Origin: Bacteroidia bacterium
GTDB taxonomy: Bacteria > Bacteroidota > Bacteroidia > Chitinophagales > Chitinophagaceae
Assembly (NCBI GenBank): GCA_030427635.1
Contig: JAUIBA010000014.1
Location: forward strand, 36,728-100,727
DNA: 64,000 bases
Direction: 5' to 3'
A model generated the notes under the pieces. The model worked only from the letters and a program-made list of their open reading frames with translations. It was not told the DNA's origin and searched no databases. Every line of letters begins with the position of its first letter. The first letter of the stretch is position 1. This document shows, piece after piece, positions 17,054 to 26,320 of this stretch. Made by a program: the position numbers and the translations under genes.

Positions 17054-20000
17054 TTACTGTACGGTGAAGCGCATAGTCCTGCTTACACCATCGGTAGTCA
17101 CCTGTAGCATATATATGCCGGGTGTCAGGTTTCCGGCGTTTATCTGCTGCTGCAGTACGCCATTGCTCACCGGCAGTTCGTAGCGGTTTATCACCTGCCC
17201 TACAGTATTGATAAGCGTTGCAGTAACCTCATTGGCTGTTACGCCACTCATGCTGCCACGTAGGGTAAATGTACCCTGGTTCGGGTTCGGGAACAGCTCC
17301 ATACTGCTTAGTGCAGCTGCTATATCATTTACACCGGTATTCGGGTGGGCTACCAGCGCATTGCTCTGCACTATAGCCGGCGATACGCAAGGCATAATAG
17401 ATGTTACTGCCAGTGTTATCGTGTCAAACACGGTTACATTATGCAGTGTATAGGTAGCATTGGTAGCGCCCGGTATATCATTGCCATTGCGCACCCACTG
17501 GTAGGTAGCGCCGGGGCCTGCATCATATACGGTTGATGTAAACACGATGCTGTCACCGGGGTTTACTGAAAGCCCCGGCCATGCAAATATGTGTACCGTC
17601 ATTTCAGAGCCTATCACATTCATCCCTATCGGGTTGCTGGTGGCATGGGCTGGTGCAGGGCAGGTAGCGCTGCTGGTCATTACGCAGGTTACAACATTAC
17701 CATCCGTAAGGGTACTGCTGGACCACGATGAGGCTAATGCACCTACCACAGGGAAGCCGTTCACCATCCATTGGTAGGTAGGCGATACCCCTGCATTAAT
17801 GCCTACAGAGGAGAAGTTTACAGTAGTACCCTCACATATAGTGTCATTCGGCGATACCGATATCGTAATACCCGTCGGTGTATTAGGCGTTACCGTCACA
17901 TTCACCGTTGTTGCCAGAGAAGGGCAGCCATCTATGGTATCTACCACATAGTAGTCGCCCGCATTGGCAGCCGTCAGTGGGCTCAGTGTAGGGTGCTGCA
18001 TGGTAGAGGTAAATCCTGCCGGTCCTGTCCAGCTGTAGCTGCCGGTTATAGAGCTGCTGCTGGTGTCTGCATAGAGGTACAGGGTGCCGCCATTACAGTT
18101 CAGTGCACTGGCAAATGCTACCGGCGATGGTGGCGTAGTATTGTTTACCACTATGTTTACGGTAGATACATTGGCAGGGCATCCGTTATGGGTAGTAGTC
18201 AGTGTGTATACGCCTGCATCTGCCAGCGTCATAGACGGGCGGGTAGGGTTGGGCGCACCTGATGAGAATGCTGTAGGTCCTGCCCAGTTATAGCTGGTTA
18301 TAGACCACGTAGCAGTTGCTGATAGTGCCAGTGTATTACCCACACATACCGGGTTATTGGCATTGATGGTTACAGGAGGCAGGCTGGTTACCACTCTTAT
18401 ATTCACAAAGTTGTCTGGTGATATATATGCCGGGTTACTGCCCGTAATGCGTATACGGTATCCGGTTCCTGCAGGTGTTCCTCCCGGTATGGTACAGGTT
18501 ATTGTACCTGATGTACCTGATACAGATGTGCCAATGTTTACCGGTGCAGCAAAACTACCCGCAGCATTCGACAGCTGTGCGGTAAACTGATTACCGGCTC
18601 TGAAGTTGATGTTCACATTGTAGTCCAGCGTCAGTGTACCGCCTGCACATACCAGTGTGTCGGTATAAGGCTGATTGATAAGTGCAAATGTGTCTATACG
18701 CAGTTTGGTTACAAAGCCATCATATACACCGCCGCCATAAGCAGTCTGCTCTGCGCCTGCAGTGGCTATACCGGTTGTGCTGGTTGTGTGTCCGGCATAG
18801 ATTATTTGTCCCGATGCGTCACATACGGCGCCATAAGCATAGTCATAAAGCGCATCGCCAAAGTAGGTACCCCATATACGCTGGCCCATGCCACCTGTAT
18901 ATTTGGCCAGGAAGGCATCGTAGTTGCCGCCTATAGTAGGCTGAATGCTGCCTTCTGTGCCTATATTGTTATTGCTGAATGTGCCGCCTGCTACTACTAC
19001 GTTGCCATATGGGTCCACGGTCACCGCCTCGCCATAGTCCACGTCGCTGCCGCCACAGTAGGTACTCCACTGTTTTACACCGCTGGCATCATACTGGGCT
19101 ACAAAGGCATCCTGCAGGCCACCGCCATATGATGGCTGCTGTGCGCCTGGTGTTGCCAGGCCGCTGGTACTGTTTGTATAACCTGTTATAGCTATGTCGC
19201 CCGTTGCTGTTCTGCATATGATACCTCTTCCCTGCTCTGTGCCACTGCCGCCATAGTAGGTGCCCCATACACGGGCATTGCCTGTTGTATTCATTTTGGC
19301 TATGAAGGCATCATTGGCACCATTAAGCGTTGTCTGGTCAGCCCCGGCCGATGCTATACCTACCACACTGGTTGTCTGTCCGGTAATGATTACGTTACCT
19401 CCCGGTCCTTCAGTAGTTACGGCACGGCCCTCATCAGCGCCCGTACCACCATAGTAGCTCATGAATCCTATGCCGCCTGCATTGCCGGAAAACCGTGCTA
19501 CAAAAGCATCGCTGGCACCACTCAGTGCCGCCTGATAGGCTCCTGCAGTGGCAATACCAGCACTTTCTGTACGGCCGGTTACATATACTGTACCTCCACC
19601 GGCAGCAGAGCCATCGTGGGCTATGCCATATACCTGGTCATTGCCGGTTCCGCCCAGGTAGGTAGCCCACTGGCGGGTGCCGTTATTGTTTATCTTGAAT
19701 ATAAACCCATCTGTGAGACCAGAGTTTGCTGTGCGGTAGGCACCTCCGGTTGCCAGCCCTGTAGAGCCGGTAGTATGGCCGCCCATAAATATGCCTGCAC
19801 CTGAGTTGTCTATAGCCAGGCAGGTACCGCGGTCATCGCCCGCCCCACCAAAGTAGGTGGTGAACTGACGCACACCGTTAGGGTCATATTTGGTGATGAA
19901 GGCATCTACTAAGCCATTGAAGGTAACATCATATACCGTTGGGGGTGTTCCCAGAGCAATACCGGCTGTGGTAGTAGTGTAGCCGCCTATATATACATTG

Positions 20001-20800
20001 CCTGCCGGACTCACCACCACAGCAGTGGCTACATCTTCATCAGTACCACCAAAGTAAGTACTCCAGAAGATGATGGGATCTATGGTAAGAGTGCCCTTAT
20101 GTGGTGCAGTAGCAAAGCTCAGTACATTACCCTTCAGTTTAAAGGAAGATGCTACTTCTTTGCCATCACTGCCATAGGCAAAAGGCTTTTTCTCATGGAT
20201 AGTCCCCATGGGGGTAATGGCCTTTATACTGCCATCCTTTGCCAGGCTCAGGGCTGTAGCTCCGTCATATTTAAGCTGTATCTGGCCGGCATCAGCGCCG
20301 GGATGTACTACAAAGTCATACTCCACACTATTGCCCTTCACATACAGCACCCAGTCTATACCAGGATATACATCATGGTATACCACCCGGCGAAACGAGT
20401 TGGCCTGTATGCCATTCGCATTGGCGGTATAGTATGTTTCGTAGTAGGGTTGTGCGTCTTCTTCTGTTACTCTTGCTGCTTTATTGGCATGCAGCAGGGT
20501 CACGCCCATGTTATAGGTATTCAGCGTTGGGTGAGCGCTTTTCATAGCTCCCGGCTTTCTGAACTGATAGTGCAGGCTGCCGTTACCTATATACAGGTTC
20601 ATGCCGGCAGTACTCAGGGTGTACTGTATGTCAGTCAGAGGTTTACCCTTGCTGTCAGTAAGTTGTCCGTTGTTCTCAATAAAGCACAGGGGTTTCGCTG
20701 CACCTTGCCCCACCGTAGGTACCTTATCTTTTGCCATACCCGACAAAGACAGGATACAGCCCAGTGACAGGGCTATGCACTTTGTACCATTTAAATACAT
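17054..20800 (-). CDS. large secreted SBBP beta-propeller protein with Ig-like domains and T9SS type A sorting domain
   Basis: A 1248-residue exported protein. ATG 20800 opens a signal peptide (MYLNGTKCIALSLGCILSLS); an in-frame ATG at 20932 is upstream of the likely promoter. The N-terminal domain begins CFIENNGQL and includes VYPGIDWVLYVKGNSVEYDF, typical of the region preceding SBBP repeats. Seven SBBP units follow (FWSTYFGGTDEDVATAV, QFTTYFGGAGDDRG, QWATYLGGTGNDQ, GFMSYYGGTGADEG, VWGTYYGGSGTEQG, QWSTYCGGSDVDYG, IWGTYFGDALYDYA), consistent with a seven-bladed propeller. Then come Ig/PKD-like modules with VTINANNPVCVGN and YSWTGPAGFTST. The end is a sorting domain (MELFPNPNQGTFTLRG, LTPGIYMLQVTTDGVSRTMRF). 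Surface-exposed or released; ligand unknown. Confidence 0.87.
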   Translation of the reverse strand: MYLNGTKCIALSLGCILSLSGMAKDKVPTVGQGAAKPLCFIENNGQLTDSKGKPLTDIQYTLSTAGMNLYIGNGSLHYQFRKPGAMKSAHPTLNTYNMGVTLLHANKAARVTEEDAQPYYETYYTANANGIQANSFRRVVYHDVYPGIDWVLYVKGNSVEYDFVVHPGADAGQIQLKYDGATALSLAKDGSIKAITPMGTIHEKKPFAYGSDGKEVASSFKLKGNVLSFATAPHKGTLTIDPIIFWSTYFGGTDEDVATAVVVSPAGNVYIGGYTTTTAGIALGTPPTVYDVTFNGLVDAFITKYDPNGVRQFTTYFGGAGDDRGTCLAIDNSGAGIFMGGHTTGSTGLATGGAYRTANSGLTDGFIFKINNNGTRQWATYLGGTGNDQVYGIAHDGSAAGGGTVYVTGRTESAGIATAGAYQAALSGASDAFVARFSGNAGGIGFMSYYGGTGADEGRAVTTEGPGGNVIITGQTTSVVGIASAGADQTTLNGANDAFIAKMNTTGNARVWGTYYGGSGTEQGRGIICRTATGDIAITGYTNSTSGLATPGAQQPSYGGGLQDAFVAQYDASGVKQWSTYCGGSDVDYGEAVTVDPYGNVVVAGGTFSNNNIGTEGSIQPTIGGNYDAFLAKYTGGMGQRIWGTYFGDALYDYAYGAVCDASGQIIYAGHTTSTTGIATAGAEQTAYGGGVYDGFVTKLRIDTFALINQPYTDTLVCAGGTLTLDYNVNINFRAGNQFTAQLSNAAGSFAAPVNIGTSVSGTSGTITCTIPGGTPAGTGYRIRITGSNPAYISPDNFVNIRVVTSLPPVTINANNPVCVGNTLALSATATWSITSYNWAGPTAFSSGAPNPTRPSMTLADAGVYTLTTTHNGCPANVSTVNIVVNNTTPPSPVAFASALNCNGGTLYLYADTSSSSITGSYSWTGPAGFTSTMQHPTLSPLTAANAGDYYVVDTIDGCPSLATTVNVTVTPNTPTGITISVSPNDTICEGTTVNFSSVGINAGVSPTYQWMVNGFPVVGALASSWSSSTLTDGNVVTCVMTSSATCPAPAHATSNPIGMNVIGSEMTVHIFAWPGLSVNPGDSIVFTSTVYDAGPGATYQWVRNGNDIPGATNATYTLHNVTVFDTITLAVTSIMPCVSPAIVQSNALVAHPNTGVNDIAAALSSMELFPNPNQGTFTLRGSMSGVTANEVTATLINTVGQVINRYELPVSNGVLQQQINAGNLTPGIYMLQVTTDGVSRTMRFTVQ

Positions 20801-21143
20801 ATAGCAGTATTTTGTTTTGAAATATACAAGAGTGCAAAATAAGAAATATAATCCGTATTTTCTATCGGTAAAAATGAAATAACAACGCTTCCTGCGGCCA
20901 CTGTTTCTTAGCCTCAGAAAGCGTTTCTGCAAGGTATTGCAGCACTATTGCTACGTGATTGTAACCGGTAGTTATGACCTCACGCTTAGCCATACAACTA
21001 CCATGTACAGCACGAAAATAATCCACGGGGTGATTTTCAGAAAACGGAGCATGACTGATGAAATATAGATATCAGAAAATGCTGCAATAACTATGCCATA
21101 GTTGTTGCAGCCACCGTTATGTCTCCATCATGGAATTGTGTTG
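20801..21143. other. intergenic region between SBBP and acetyltransferase genes
   Basis: A -7-like box CAAAATAA (reverse TTATTTTG, one mismatch) at 20835-20842 probably serves the SBBP gene. A terminator-like stem lies at 21081-21111. No gene is seen. Confidence 0.45.
21081..21111 (-). terminator. stem-loop downstream of acetyltransferase gene
   Basis: GCTGCAATAACTAT and ATAGTTGTTGCAGC pair over 14 bases with one mismatch around GCC. On the reverse strand ATTTTC follows. The U-tract is weak. Confidence 0.5.
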
Positions 21144-21704
21144 TTATTGTTTGGGAGGTGTTGGCTCCATCAGTGAAAATGAGGCTGTATCATAAAAATG
21201 ACCATCATAGTAGTAGTCTTCTTTACGGTATGCATCCTGCTCAAAACCAAGACTTTCCAGCACCCTGCGCGATGCCGTATTCCCGGGGTCTATATTAGCT
21301 TCCAGTGTATGTAGTCCTATGGAAAATCCCCAGTTTATAACAGTGCTCAATGCTTCGCGCATAATGCCGCTACCCTGATATTGTGGCATCAGGGCATAAC
21401 CCACCTCACCCCGGTAGTTTTCTCTGTCGATACGCCATAGACTTACGGTGCCTATAATCGCGGCTTGGCCTTTCAGGGTTATACCCCAGTTAATGCCTGT
21501 GTTGGTAGATATCCCGGTTTCTATACGCTCCAGAAATTCCAGTGCCTCTTCCTCTCGCTGGCACAATGGTTTCTTGATATACTCCATCATGCCAGGGTCG
21601 CTGCGCATGAAGAAAAGCTCTTTGATATCCTCAGCCACTACCCGTCTCAGTAGCAGTCGTTCAGTTTCCAGTATGGGAAACGGGTTCAGGTTTATTGCTA
21701 ACAT
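21144..21704 (-). CDS. GNAT-family N-acetyltransferase (RimJ/RimL type)
   Basis: A cytosolic acetyl-CoA-dependent acetyltransferase of about 186 residues. It shows the RimJ/L opening ETERLLLRRVVAEDIKELF, the core GEVGYALMPQYQGSGIMREAL with a Q-x-x-G-x-G/I acetyl-CoA loop, and the late NTASRRVLESLGFEQD. I chose ATG 21704 (MLAINLNPFPILETERL), because the extra 16 residues from ATG 21752 are unlike the family. The substrate may be a ribosomal-protein N-terminus, an amino acid or an antibiotic; the sequence does not decide. Transcribed alone. Confidence 0.85.
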   Translation of the reverse strand: MLAINLNPFPILETERLLLRRVVAEDIKELFFMRSDPGMMEYIKKPLCQREEEALEFLERIETGISTNTGINWGITLKGQAAIIGTVSLWRIDRENYRGEVGYALMPQYQGSGIMREALSTVINWGFSIGLHTLEANIDPGNTASRRVLESLGFEQDAYRKEDYYYDGHFYDTASFSLMEPTPPKQ

Positions 21705-21979
21705 AGTATGACCGAAGTTACTTACTTCAGCGCTTTTAAGAAACATGTTCACGGTTTCGTTTTGTCTGTTTCAGTACATGTTGAACGATAATAGTCATCG
21801 TTATTTACTACTTACAGTTCAGTGCGAATGATTTCCGTATTGTGCTGAAACTGATGCATAGTATTGATTGTGTGTCGATTATTGCATCAGACGAATATTG
21901 AAATAAAAACTGTGTAAACGTGTTGTTAATGATTGAAAATGTTTTTCTTTGTATATCACTAATCGGAAAACTCCATCTT

Positions 21980-22213
21980 ATGAAAGACATTTTATTGCAG
22001 CGATCCTTATCCGGGATTGGGCAGCAATTGCTTACGTGCCGTCATGCACGGCAGGATAAACAACTTACCGTAGCACGCTCTGTAGGTATCAGCGTTTCTG
22101 TTTTAAGTCGTGTAGAAAGCGGAAAATACAAGCATGTTACTATAGAGTTATTGCTAAAGCTGGCAGGCTATTATGGTGTTACTATTGAAGAAATAGTATC
22201 AATGTCTAACTGA
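21980..22213 (+). CDS. small XRE-family HTH regulator
   Basis: A 77-residue cytosolic protein consisting almost entirely of one helix-turn-helix of the Cro/C1 (XRE) type: IGQQLLTCRHARQDKQLTVA, SVGISVSVLSRVESGKYKHV, LLLKLAGYYGVTIEEIV. Met at 21980 is preferred, as the frame upstream (from 21920) adds a non-homologous hydrophobic stretch. Its last 8 bases overlap the 3' end of the convergent NHL gene. That NHL gene has lost its C-terminal sorting half exactly here, so a rearrangement probably joined the two. Likely a local repressor; target unknown. Confidence 0.8.
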   Translation: MKDILLQRSLSGIGQQLLTCRHARQDKQLTVARSVGISVSVLSRVESGKYKHVTIELLLKLAGYYGVTIEEIVSMSN

Positions 22214-23759
22214 CTGCTACCTGCTGTTTTACTATGCGTCCTGTGGCATCGGTTATAACCAACTTTGCCATCCCGGTAGCAGCAGGCAGTATGCATGAGA
22301 ACCTACCGCCCATTGCAGGGTTGGGGTAGATATGGAAGTCTCCTGTGTTGCCTGTAGTGTTGTGTATATTCAGGATACAGTCTGTCATGTTCAGATATAC
22401 GGTAATAGTATCTCTCATGATGCCGTCATAGACGGTAATGCTGAATGAGTCAGTGCCTATGTAAAAACCATCGGGCGTATATAGGGTGCCTGCAGGCAGT
22501 GTAGCTATGGTGTCGGCATAGAGGGTGTCTGCTGCGGTGAGTGTACCATGCAGGGGCGGGGTATTTATGCTCCACAGCAGCGGTTGTGCCGTATTGGAGT
22601 CCATAACGCTGAGGAGGGTATCGAGAACTATATAAGGGGTATCTGCACAGGCGGTGATAGTGTAGGTATGACCTGCCGAAAAGTAAGGAGGATGGTTTAC
22701 AGCACGGACTCTCTGAGTTGTACCGTGATCAACAAAAAAAACGACTCCTTTTGCTGTTACGGTAACTCCAGACGATAATACACTTAACTGAGCAGCGGTA
22801 GCAGGCCCTCCATCACCACTGTAGCCAGGCGTACCATTACCAGCAAAATTCCAGATTGTTCCTGTTGGGTCTACTTTACGTACAACCTTCGGTTGATTGT
22901 CTGTTATATAAACATTCCCAAAATCGTCAGCGGCAACCCCTGACGGCCCATTAAATTGAGCAGCGGTAGCAGGCCCTCCATCACCGCTGTATCCAAAAGA
23001 GGTACCTGCGAAAGTAGAGATGGTGCCCGATGTGTTAACTACCCTCACCCTATTGTTGGCAACGTCAGCAATATAAATATTGCCTGCGGTATCTGAAGAA
23101 AGTCCGTTCGGGCCACTAAGTTGCGCTGATGTAGCAAGTCCACCATCGCCACTAAAGCCCATTACACCATTACCTGCAAACGTAGTAATTATGCCTGCAT
23201 TGTCTATCTTTCTCACTACATGATTAGTAATGTCTGAAAAATACACATTACCTGCCCTGTCTGTGCAAAGACCATAATCTATCCCTATTGAAGCATCCGT
23301 AGCTGGCCCTCCATCGCCGCTGTAGCCCGAGCCGATTGCAGTTCCGGCTATAGTGGTGATAATACCCAGGGGTGTTATCTTTCTGATACATTCATAGCCA
23401 GTCTCTCCAACGTATATATTCCCCGCAGTGTCAGCAGCAAGTACAATAGGTGTATTGAGCTCAGCTGCCGTTGCTGGTCCACCATCACCACTATGACCAG
23501 CGGAACCTGTACCTGCGAATGTGGTAATTACCCCAGTCAGATCTACCTTTCGCACTCTGTGATTGTAACGATCCGCTATATATAAATTACCGTTCCTATC
23601 AGAGGTAAGCCCCAGCATCCCATTAAAGTCTGCCATAGTTGCGGGACCTGCATCTCCGCTAAAGCCTAATACACCTGTACCAGCATAGGTGGTAATGAGC
23701 TGTGCATGGGCACTGATGCATAGGCATAATAAGGCTGTAAGTGAAAGTAGTGTTTTCAT
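22206..23759 (-). CDS. six-NHL-repeat secreted protein with truncated T9SS sorting domain
   Basis: A 517-residue exported protein: signal peptide MKTLLSLTALLCLCISAHAQ, then six NHL units with loops such as GFSGDAGPATMA and GYSGDGGPATAAQ, alternating with GNIYIADVANNRVRVV-type strands. A cadherin/Big_9-like module follows (LLSVMDSNTAQPLLW, GTDSFSITVYDG). The sorting domain begins normally (FHIYPNPAMGGRFSCIL, VITDATGRIVKQ) but stops after QVAVS. The neighbour at 23774, nearly identical here, continues for about 35 more residues. The lost part contains the PGLYLAHL motif that type A domains need, so export through T9SS is doubtful. It overlaps the convergent XRE gene by 8 bases. It lies 14 bases downstream of its paralogue and is probably co-transcribed. 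Confidence 0.8.
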   Translation of the reverse strand: MKTLLSLTALLCLCISAHAQLITTYAGTGVLGFSGDAGPATMADFNGMLGLTSDRNGNLYIADRYNHRVRKVDLTGVITTFAGTGSAGHSGDGGPATAAELNTPIVLAADTAGNIYVGETGYECIRKITPLGIITTIAGTAIGSGYSGDGGPATDASIGIDYGLCTDRAGNVYFSDITNHVVRKIDNAGIITTFAGNGVMGFSGDGGLATSAQLSGPNGLSSDTAGNIYIADVANNRVRVVNTSGTISTFAGTSFGYSGDGGPATAAQFNGPSGVAADDFGNVYITDNQPKVVRKVDPTGTIWNFAGNGTPGYSGDGGPATAAQLSVLSSGVTVTAKGVVFFVDHGTTQRVRAVNHPPYFSAGHTYTITACADTPYIVLDTLLSVMDSNTAQPLLWSINTPPLHGTLTAADTLYADTIATLPAGTLYTPDGFYIGTDSFSITVYDGIMRDTITVYLNMTDCILNIHNTTGNTGDFHIYPNPAMGGRFSCILPAATGMAKLVITDATGRIVKQQVAVS

Positions 23760-23773
23760 GTGTGCGGATATAC

Positions 23774-25414
23774 TTATTGGGTTATGGTGAGTTTTCGGGT
23801 CTGTATGCCCATACTCGTGTATAGGTGCGCCAGATACAGTCCCGGGGGTACGTGCAGCTGAATGTCTGTCTGTGTACCGGTAGCAATGTCTATCTGTTTT
23901 ACTATGCGTCCTGTGGCATCGGTTATAACCAACTTTGCCTGCTCGGTAGCTGCAGGCAGTATGCAGGAGAACCTACCGCCCATTGCAGGGTTGGGGTAGA
24001 TTTGGAAGTCTCCTGTGTTGCCTGTAGTGTTGTGTATATTCAGGATACAGTCGATCATGTTCAGATATACGGTAATCGTATCTCTCATGATGCCATCATA
24101 GATGGTAACACTGAATGAGTCAGTGCCTATGTAAGAGCCATCGGGCGTGTATAGGGTGCCTGCAGGCAGTGTAGCTATAGTGTCGGCATAGAGGGTATCT
24201 GCTGCGGTGAGTGTACCATGCAGGGGCGGGGTATTGATGCTCCACAGCAGCGGTTGTGCCGTATTGGAGTCCATAACGCTGAGGAGGGTATCCAGTGCTA
24301 TATAAGGGGTGTCATTGCAGGCAGTAATGGAGTATGTAGCACCTGTTGTAAAGTATGGAGGATGGTTTACAGCGCGAATGCGTTCGTTGACCTGATTGTC
24401 TGTAATGAAAACGGCACCGTTCCCTATAACAGCTAACCCAAACGTTAACGTATATACCTGTGCAGCCGTAGCAGGTCCTCCATCACCACTGTAGCCTGCA
24501 GCCCCATTTCCTGCAAAAGCGTGTATGATTCCATTCTTATCTACTCTGCGAATCACATAGTTTTGCTGGTCAGATATATATACATTGCCAAACTTATCTG
24601 CTATTACAGCTACAGGATTCTGAAATTGTGCGGCGGTAGCCGGGCCACCATCACCGGAATATCCGAATGTGCTGCCTGCAAATGTGCTGATAATGCCTGT
24701 GGTATTTACTTTTCTTACTTTTTGCCCTGCTGCAAGGTAAATGTTCCCTGAAGTGTCAGCGGCCAGTGCTTGTGTCTGTCCTATACCTGAGGACGTAGCC
24801 GCGATACCATCAGTACCTACCGTCACACTGCCATTACCTGCAAATGTAGAAATGATGCCGGCACTGTTTATTTTCCGTACTACATAGTTTGCAAGATCGG
24901 AGAAGAAAACATTGCCCTGCCTGTCAACAGCAATTCCTCCATTGGCAATGATACCAGCGGCAGTGGCTGGTCCGCCATCACCGCTATAGCCTCCCATGCC
25001 GTCACCGGCAATAGTTGTAATGATACCGGCAGGCGATATTTTTCTAACGTAACCGCCATCTGCAAAATATATATTATCGGCGGTGTCTATAGTAATGCTG
25101 CGTGCGAGTCCAATGTCGGCACTAGTGGCTGGACCTCCATCTCCTGAGTGTCCATTGATGCCAGTTCCCGCCCATGTAGTTATGGTTCCGTTCAGGTCCA
25201 CTTTTCTGATGCGGTAATTGAAGCAATCTGCTATAAATAAATTGCCTTTTGAGTCAATTGTGACATCCCTTGGCCGGTCTACCTGAGCCGCAGTTGCAGG
25301 TCCTCCATCACCGCTGAACCCCTGGCTGCCATTACCGGCATATGTTGTAATGAGCTGAGCATGGCTGATATTGATAGTACCAAGCAGCAGAATAGATATT
25401 ATTGTTGTTTTCAT
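23774..25414 (-). CDS. six-NHL-repeat secreted protein with intact T9SS type A sorting domain
   Basis: A 546-residue exported protein: signal peptide MKTTIISILLLGTINISHAQ, six NHL units (loops GFSGDGGPATAAQ, GHSGDGGPATSA, GYSGDGGPATAA; the fourth degenerate, GTDGIAATSSG), the same cadherin/Big_9-like module as its neighbour, then a complete sorting domain (FQIYPNPAMGGRFSCIL, VITDATGRIVKQ, PPGLYLAHLYTSMGIQTRKL). The C-terminal third is nearly identical in DNA to the gene at 22206, while the propellers have diverged, which suggests duplication with later conversion of the 3' part. A -7-like TACATTTA (reverse strand, 25447-25440) precedes it. Confidence 0.87.
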   Translation of the reverse strand: MKTTIISILLLGTINISHAQLITTYAGNGSQGFSGDGGPATAAQVDRPRDVTIDSKGNLFIADCFNYRIRKVDLNGTITTWAGTGINGHSGDGGPATSADIGLARSITIDTADNIYFADGGYVRKISPAGIITTIAGDGMGGYSGDGGPATAAGIIANGGIAVDRQGNVFFSDLANYVVRKINSAGIISTFAGNGSVTVGTDGIAATSSGIGQTQALAADTSGNIYLAAGQKVRKVNTTGIISTFAGSTFGYSGDGGPATAAQFQNPVAVIADKFGNVYISDQQNYVIRRVDKNGIIHAFAGNGAAGYSGDGGPATAAQVYTLTFGLAVIGNGAVFITDNQVNERIRAVNHPPYFTTGATYSITACNDTPYIALDTLLSVMDSNTAQPLLWSINTPPLHGTLTAADTLYADTIATLPAGTLYTPDGSYIGTDSFSVTIYDGIMRDTITVYLNMIDCILNIHNTTGNTGDFQIYPNPAMGGRFSCILPAATEQAKLVITDATGRIVKQIDIATGTQTDIQLHVPPGLYLAHLYTSMGIQTRKLTITQ

Positions 25415-25792
25415 GTGCCTATTGTTTTAGTGGTTTTATTAAATGTAATTGGGTGGAGAACTTTTGGAATGGAATAATCCCCAATAGGTAAGTTTCCGGA
25501 ATTGCATTGATTTTATTTTATATGTTTTATATTTTAAAAACATTGAATTATTGACTCGGTTTGCTGAAAGTTACTTATATCAGTTTGCTGTCGCAAGTTT
25601 TACTGCCTGTTTTTGTTTCCTGTCAGGAAAATTATGTTTCATAATAGGAAACAATAAGTTGTTTTGTCTGTTAACGATTTGTTTGCGTTGGTTATACATT
25701 TGATGTTAGTTCATGGCCAGAACAAACCGCTACTACTTTGGCGGATAATAAATGGGGGTAGATTTATTTATTTGTCAGTAATTTTTTTAACT
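25415..25792. other. AT-rich divergent intergenic region with two palindromes
   Basis: Between the NHL pair and the small exported protein. It holds TTTCCTG-T-CAGGAAA at 25616-25630 and TGTTTC-N7-GAAACA at 25635-25653, side by side; possible operator sites or cruciforms. The -7-like box for the leftward genes is at 25440-25447. No gene is seen. Confidence 0.5.
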
Positions 25793-26254
25793 ATGAAAAA
25801 GGTATTATTGTTTATTCTATTAGCATTTATGGGTAATTACTCTTTTGGACAAACGTTTACAGGAGCTCCATTAGGGTTACTTATTAACAACACCAGTACA
25901 TGTGAGGTGTATGTAACCTTAAGTGGTAGGGTCACCACAATCCCGGGTAGTGTTTGTGGTGATGTTTATACAAATACATTTCACCTTGTTCCAAGCCCTG
26001 GCACACCTACTTATTATACACCAAGTTGGGATGCGACGAATATGTTTTATTCAGGAGGAACATTAAGCGCAAGCGATCAGGTTTCTTTTGAAAGGGCCGA
26101 TTTTCAGTTTGCCAATTGTTCGTGTGGCAGTGCTGGCGCTGACATGGGCGTTGGTTGTGGAGCTTCCGGACCCACTTGGAGTAATGGTTGCATAATGGGT
26201 TCGTTTAATATTCCGGCTACGCCTTTCTCTGGTCCGCTGGTGGTTGTGTTTTAA
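25793..26254 (+). CDS. small exported protein of unknown function with six cysteines
   Basis: A 153-residue protein starting MKKVLLFILLAFMGNYSFGQ, a clear signal peptide; the frame upstream to 25664 is not signal-like. The mature part is Gly/Ser/Thr-rich and carries six Cys (in NTSTCEVY, GSVCGD, ANCSCGS, GVGCGA and NGCIM), enough for three disulfides. It has no sorting domain and no lipobox. The sequence is AT-richer than most neighbours. It is followed by a strong terminator hairpin and then, 66 bases after its stop, by an outer-membrane receptor gene. I do not recognise a family. Confidence 0.65.
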   Translation: MKKVLLFILLAFMGNYSFGQTFTGAPLGLLINNTSTCEVYVTLSGRVTTIPGSVCGDVYTNTFHLVPSPGTPTYYTPSWDATNMFYSGGTLSASDQVSFERADFQFANCSCGSAGADMGVGCGASGPTWSNGCIMGSFNIPATPFSGPLVVVF

Positions 26255-26277
26255 TGTTATGCATGTTTGAAAATATG

Positions 26278-26319
26278 GCAGTCTGTATTTGATGTAAATA
26301 CAGACTGCTATCCCTTTTT
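26278..26319 (+). terminator. strong hairpin terminator immediately before the receptor start
   Basis: GCAGTCTGTATTT and AAATACAGACTGC form a perfect 13-base stem around GATGT, followed by TATCCCTTTTTAATG. The T-run ends one base before the next gene's ATG (26321), so it may also act as an attenuator or leader structure for that gene. Confidence 0.75.
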
Positions 26320-26320
26320 A

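Noticed and set aside
20099..20767. A 222-codon forward open frame
   Set aside because: Antisense to the SBBP gene, whose signal peptide and N-terminal domain are clear on the other strand.
26267..26320. The longer receptor start (TTG at 26267)
   Set aside because: It would place coding sequence through the terminator hairpin and ahead of a clear signal peptide at 26321.
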